Assembly (NCBI RefSeq): GCF_000735455.1
Contig: NZ_JMPS01000032.1
Coordinates: forward strand, 1-64,000
DNA: 64,000 nucleotides
DNA from: Yokenella regensburgei ATCC 49455
GTDB taxonomy: Bacteria > Pseudomonadota > Gammaproteobacteria > Enterobacterales > Enterobacteriaceae
Reading direction: 5' to 3'
Positions 61,868-64,000 of this stretch are shown in pieces. A program made the translations under genes and the position numbers. The notes beneath the pieces are model-generated. The model saw nothing but the letters and a program-made list of their open reading frames with translations, was not told where the DNA came from and ran no database searches. Each line of letters opens with the position of its first letter. Position 1 is the first letter of the stretch.

Positions 61868-61887
61868 GGGCCGCCAGAAGGCAGCCC
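61868..61887 (-). terminator. Hairpin between iscX and pepB
   Basis: GGGCTGCC / GGCGGCCC with loop TTCT has one mismatch and is followed only by GTTTGC. It lies 11 bases after the iscX stop and may partly end isc transcripts before pepB. Confidence 0.4.
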
Positions 61888-61897
61888 GCAATATGAA

Positions 61898-62098
61898 TCA
61901 TTCTGCTTCATCTAACCAGACTAACAGAATCGCCTCCAGAATTTTTTCATTGGATGCGTTCGGTTCATCATCAAAATCTTCCAGGTCGCAGATCCACTGA
62001 TGCATATCCGTGAAGCGAACGGTCTTCGGATCGAGATCCGGATATGCGTCGTACAACGCCTCGCCGATTTCGCGGCTGTCGGTCCATTTCAGTCCCAT
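61898..62098 (-). CDS. iscX: Fe-S assembly protein IscX
   Basis: A 66-aa very acidic winged-helix-like protein that binds the cysteine desulfurase IscS and iron and tunes cluster assembly. The sequence ([20 protein letters not shown] at the start, [14 protein letters not shown] at the end) is almost identical to E. coli IscX. It is the last gene of the isc operon, starting 3 bases after the fdx stop. Expression should follow IscR, whose gene lies outside the window. Confidence 0.97.
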   Translation of the reverse strand: MGLKWTDSREIGEALYDAYPDLDPKTVRFTDMHQWICDLEDFDDEPNASNEKILEAILLVWLDEAE

Positions 62099-62101
62099 AG
62101 A

Positions 62102-62437
62102 TCAATGCTCGCGTGCGTGGTTGATAGTGTAGCGTGGGAATTCCACGACCAGATCTTCATCGGTCACCAGCGCCTGGCAGCTTAAGCGACTGTCCGGCTC
62201 CAGACCCCATGCTTTATCCAGCATGTCGTCTTCGTCTTCCGAGCTTTCCGCCAGGGAGTCAAAACCTTCACGCACAACGCAGTGGCAGGTGGTGCAGGCA
62301 CAAGATTTTTCGCAGGCGTGTTCCACTTCGATACCGTTACGCAGGGCAACGTCGAGAATGGTTTCACCGGTATTCGCTTCCAGGACAGCGCCATCCGGAC
62401 AGAGGTCCGCATGAGGCAAAATTACAATCTTTGGCAT
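62102..62437 (-). CDS. fdx: 2Fe-2S ferredoxin Fdx of the isc system
   Basis: A 111-aa adrenodoxin-type ferredoxin giving electrons for Fe-S cluster assembly. Cluster ligands fit Cys42, Cys48, Cys51 (ACEKSCACTTCHCV) and Cys87 (RLSCQAL); the extra Cys46 is also conserved in E. coli. The C-terminus FPRYTINHAREH is typical. It starts one base after the hscA stop and is followed by iscX after 3 bases, so all three are one operon. Confidence 0.98.
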   Translation of the reverse strand: MPKIVILPHADLCPDGAVLEANTGETILDVALRNGIEVEHACEKSCACTTCHCVVREGFDSLAESSEDEDDMLDKAWGLEPDSRLSCQALVTDEDLVVEFPRYTINHAREH

Positions 62438-62438
62438 A

Positions 62439-64000
62439 TTAAACCTCGTCCACGGAATGGCCTTTCAGCGCGGTACGAACAGATTTGTCCATCCGGCGAG
62501 CAGCAAATTCCTGGGTTTGCTTGTCTACGTTTTTAATGGCTTGTTCAATAGCATCGGCGTCATCGTCCTGGGCAACCACGCTAAGGTGCGCGGCGGCTTC
62601 GTCGATAAGCTGACGCTCTGCGGCGCTTAACAGCGCGGCATCAGCGGCCAGAGCACCATTGAGGCTCTCCAGCACGCGGGCGGCTTCCACTTTCTGCTCG
62701 GCAAGCATACGCGCTTTCACGTCCTGCTCGGCGAAGCTCATGGAGTCCTGAATCATTGACGCAATTTCGGTGTCGGTAAGACCGTAAGACGGTTTCACCT
62801 GAATAGCAGCCTCCACGCCGGTGGATTTCTCCATCGCCGTGACGCTCAGCAGACCGTCGGCATCGACCTGGAAAGTAACGCGAATATGCGCCCCACCGGC
62901 CGGCAGGGCCGGGATCCCACGCAGCGCAAAGCGCGCCAGCGAGCGGCAATCCTGCACCAGCTCACGCTCACCCTGCATGACGTGGATAGCCATCGCGGTC
63001 TGACCGTCTTTGAAGGTGGTGAACTCCTGCGCGCGGGCCACCGGAATGGTGGTGTTACGCGGGATAACCTTCTCGACCAGGCCACCCATGGTTTCGAGAC
63101 CCAGAGAGAGCGGGATAACGTCGAGCAGCAGCATTTCGCTGTCCGGCTTGTTACCCACCAGAATGTCGGCCTGAATCGCCGCGCCGATGGCCACGACTTT
63201 ATCCGGATCGATGGCGGTCAGCGGAGTGCGACCAAAGAACTCGCCCACGCGCTCACGCACCAGCGGGACACGGGTGGAGCCGCCAACCATCACGACTTCC
63301 AGTACCTCTTCGGCTTCAACACCCGCATCTTTCAGCGCGCGGCGACAAGAAAGCAGCGTGCGCTTCACAAGCGTAGCGATGAGGTCATTAAACTGTTCGC
63401 GGGTAACGGTGCCTTCCCAGCCAGCAACGGCAACGCGAGTCTCTTCGGCGTCGCTCAGCGCAATTTTAGCGGACGTCGCGGCATCGAGGAACTGGCGCTC
63501 AATGCGCGCATCGCTGCGATCGCTGATACCCGCCTGCTCGCGCAGGAGTGAGGCCAGCAGGTGGTCGAAATCGTCGCCGCCGAGGGCGGAATCACCGCCG
63601 GTTGCCAGCACTTCGAACACACCGCGGCTTAAGCGAAGAATCGAAATATCAAAGGTGCCGCCACCGAGATCGTAAACCGCAATCACCCCTTCCTGACCGG
63701 AGTCGAGGCCGTAGGCAATCGCGGCCGCCGTCGGCTCGTTCAGCAGGCGCAGAACGTGCAGCCCGGCGAGACGGGCCGCGTCTTTGGTGCCCTGACGCTG
63801 TGCATCGTCAAAATAGGCTGGAACGGTAATGACCACGCCATCCAGCTCGCCTTCCAGCGTTTCGGTGGCACGTGCCGCCAGCGCTTTCAGGATATCGGCG
63901 GAAACGCGAATCGGGTTAACCACGCCGGAAGCTGTATCGATCATCGGCAGGCCGTTTTCACTTGCCTTAAGCTGATACGGCAGGTGCGGGTAACGCGCCT
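62439..64000 (-). CDS. hscA: Hsp70-type chaperone HscA, C-terminal five sixths (cut by window end)
   Basis: The frame is open from the stop at 62439 to the last base of the window, about 520 of the usual 616 residues. HscA is the specialised Hsp70 that, with HscB, releases clusters from IscU, recognising its LPPVK motif. Visible are the ATPase segments [14 protein letters not shown] and [34 protein letters not shown] at the start of the substrate domain (split TTIPVARAQ), and a helical lid ending LKGHSVDEV. An internal ATG at 63944 is not the start. fdx follows after one base. Confidence 0.97.
   Translation of the reverse strand, partial: ARYPHLPYQLKASENGLPMIDTASGVVNPIRVSADILKALAARATETLEGELDGVVITVPAYFDDAQRQGTKDAARLAGLHVLRLLNEPTAAAIAYGLDSGQEGVIAVYDLGGGTFDISILRLSRGVFEVLATGGDSALGGDDFDHLLASLLREQAGISDRSDARIERQFLDAATSAKIALSDAEETRVAVAGWEGTVTREQFNDLIATLVKRTLLSCRRALKDAGVEAEEVLEVVMVGGSTRVPLVRERVGEFFGRTPLTAIDPDKVVAIGAAIQADILVGNKPDSEMLLLDVIPLSLGLETMGGLVEKVIPRNTTIPVARAQEFTTFKDGQTAMAIHVMQGERELVQDCRSLARFALRGIPALPAGGAHIRVTFQVDADGLLSVTAMEKSTGVEAAIQVKPSYGLTDTEIASMIQDSMSFAEQDVKARMLAEQKVEAARVLESLNGALAADAALLSAAERQLIDEAAAHLSVVAQDDDADAIEQAIKNVDKQTQEFAARRMDKSVRTALKGHSVDEV

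Overview
The window is chromosomal DNA of an enterobacterium, most likely Enterobacter or a close relative (Lelliottia, Leclercia, Klebsiella). The backbone follows the Escherichia/Salmonella gene order from acrD through dapE, purC, bamC-dapA, gcvR-bcp, bepA, hda, uraA-upp, purMN, ppk-ppx, guaBA, xseA, der-bamB-yfgM-hisS-ispG-rodZ-rlmN, ndk, pbpC-yfhM, sseA/sseB and pepB to the tail of the isc operon (iscX, fdx, hscA). Proteins are near-identical in length to their E. coli counterparts, and conserved regulatory signals are recognisable: PurR boxes before purC, purM and guaB, the T-tract start of upp, and a CTG start for hda. The genus is an inference from gene content, not from a marker gene.

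Layout: 1-10233 holds the acrD end, ypfM, yffB-dapE-ypfN, ypfH, ypfJ-tmcA, purC, dapA-bamC and gcvR-bcp. 10234-10824 has no gene but contains a strongly palindromic element of about 470 bp. 10825-14489 is a D-glycerate module (CdaR-type regulator, GntP-family permease, glycerate kinase) where E. coli K-12 has the hyf operon. 14507-17627 holds perM, bepA and yfgD. 17624-22351 is an accessory island: a degenerate IS481-type protein faces an operon for a chitobiose-class PTS EIIC, a cytoplasmic glycosylasparaginase and an M17 aminopeptidase. 22396-35383 holds hda, uraA-upp, an extra GH1 6-phospho-beta-glucosidase, purMN, ppk-ppx, pdeF and yfgG. 35442-42250 holds guaBA, xseA, yfgJ and an extra POT peptide transporter. 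42251-64000 is conserved housekeeping DNA.

How genes work together: lysine/diaminopimelate synthesis (dapA, dapE), purine synthesis (purC, purM, purN, guaA, guaB), uracil salvage (uraA, upp), polyphosphate (ppk, ppx), outer-membrane assembly and quality control (bamB, bamC, bepA, yfgM), cell shape and wall (rodZ, pbpC, yfhM), translation and RNA modification (hisS, tmcA, rlmN, der), isoprenoids (ispG) and Fe-S assembly (hscA, fdx, iscX).

The most novel candidate is the island at 17624-22351. The glycosylasparaginase keeps the catalytic Thr and its partner residues at the same spacing as the human lysosomal enzyme but has no signal peptide, and it sits behind a PTS permease of the chitobiose class. 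I infer uptake and breakdown of sugar-asparagine compounds or N-glycopeptide fragments, under CRP control and possibly controlled by a domesticated transposase. The second candidate is the palindromic element at 10293-10760. No rRNA, tRNA, CRISPR array, intact insertion sequence or prophage was seen.
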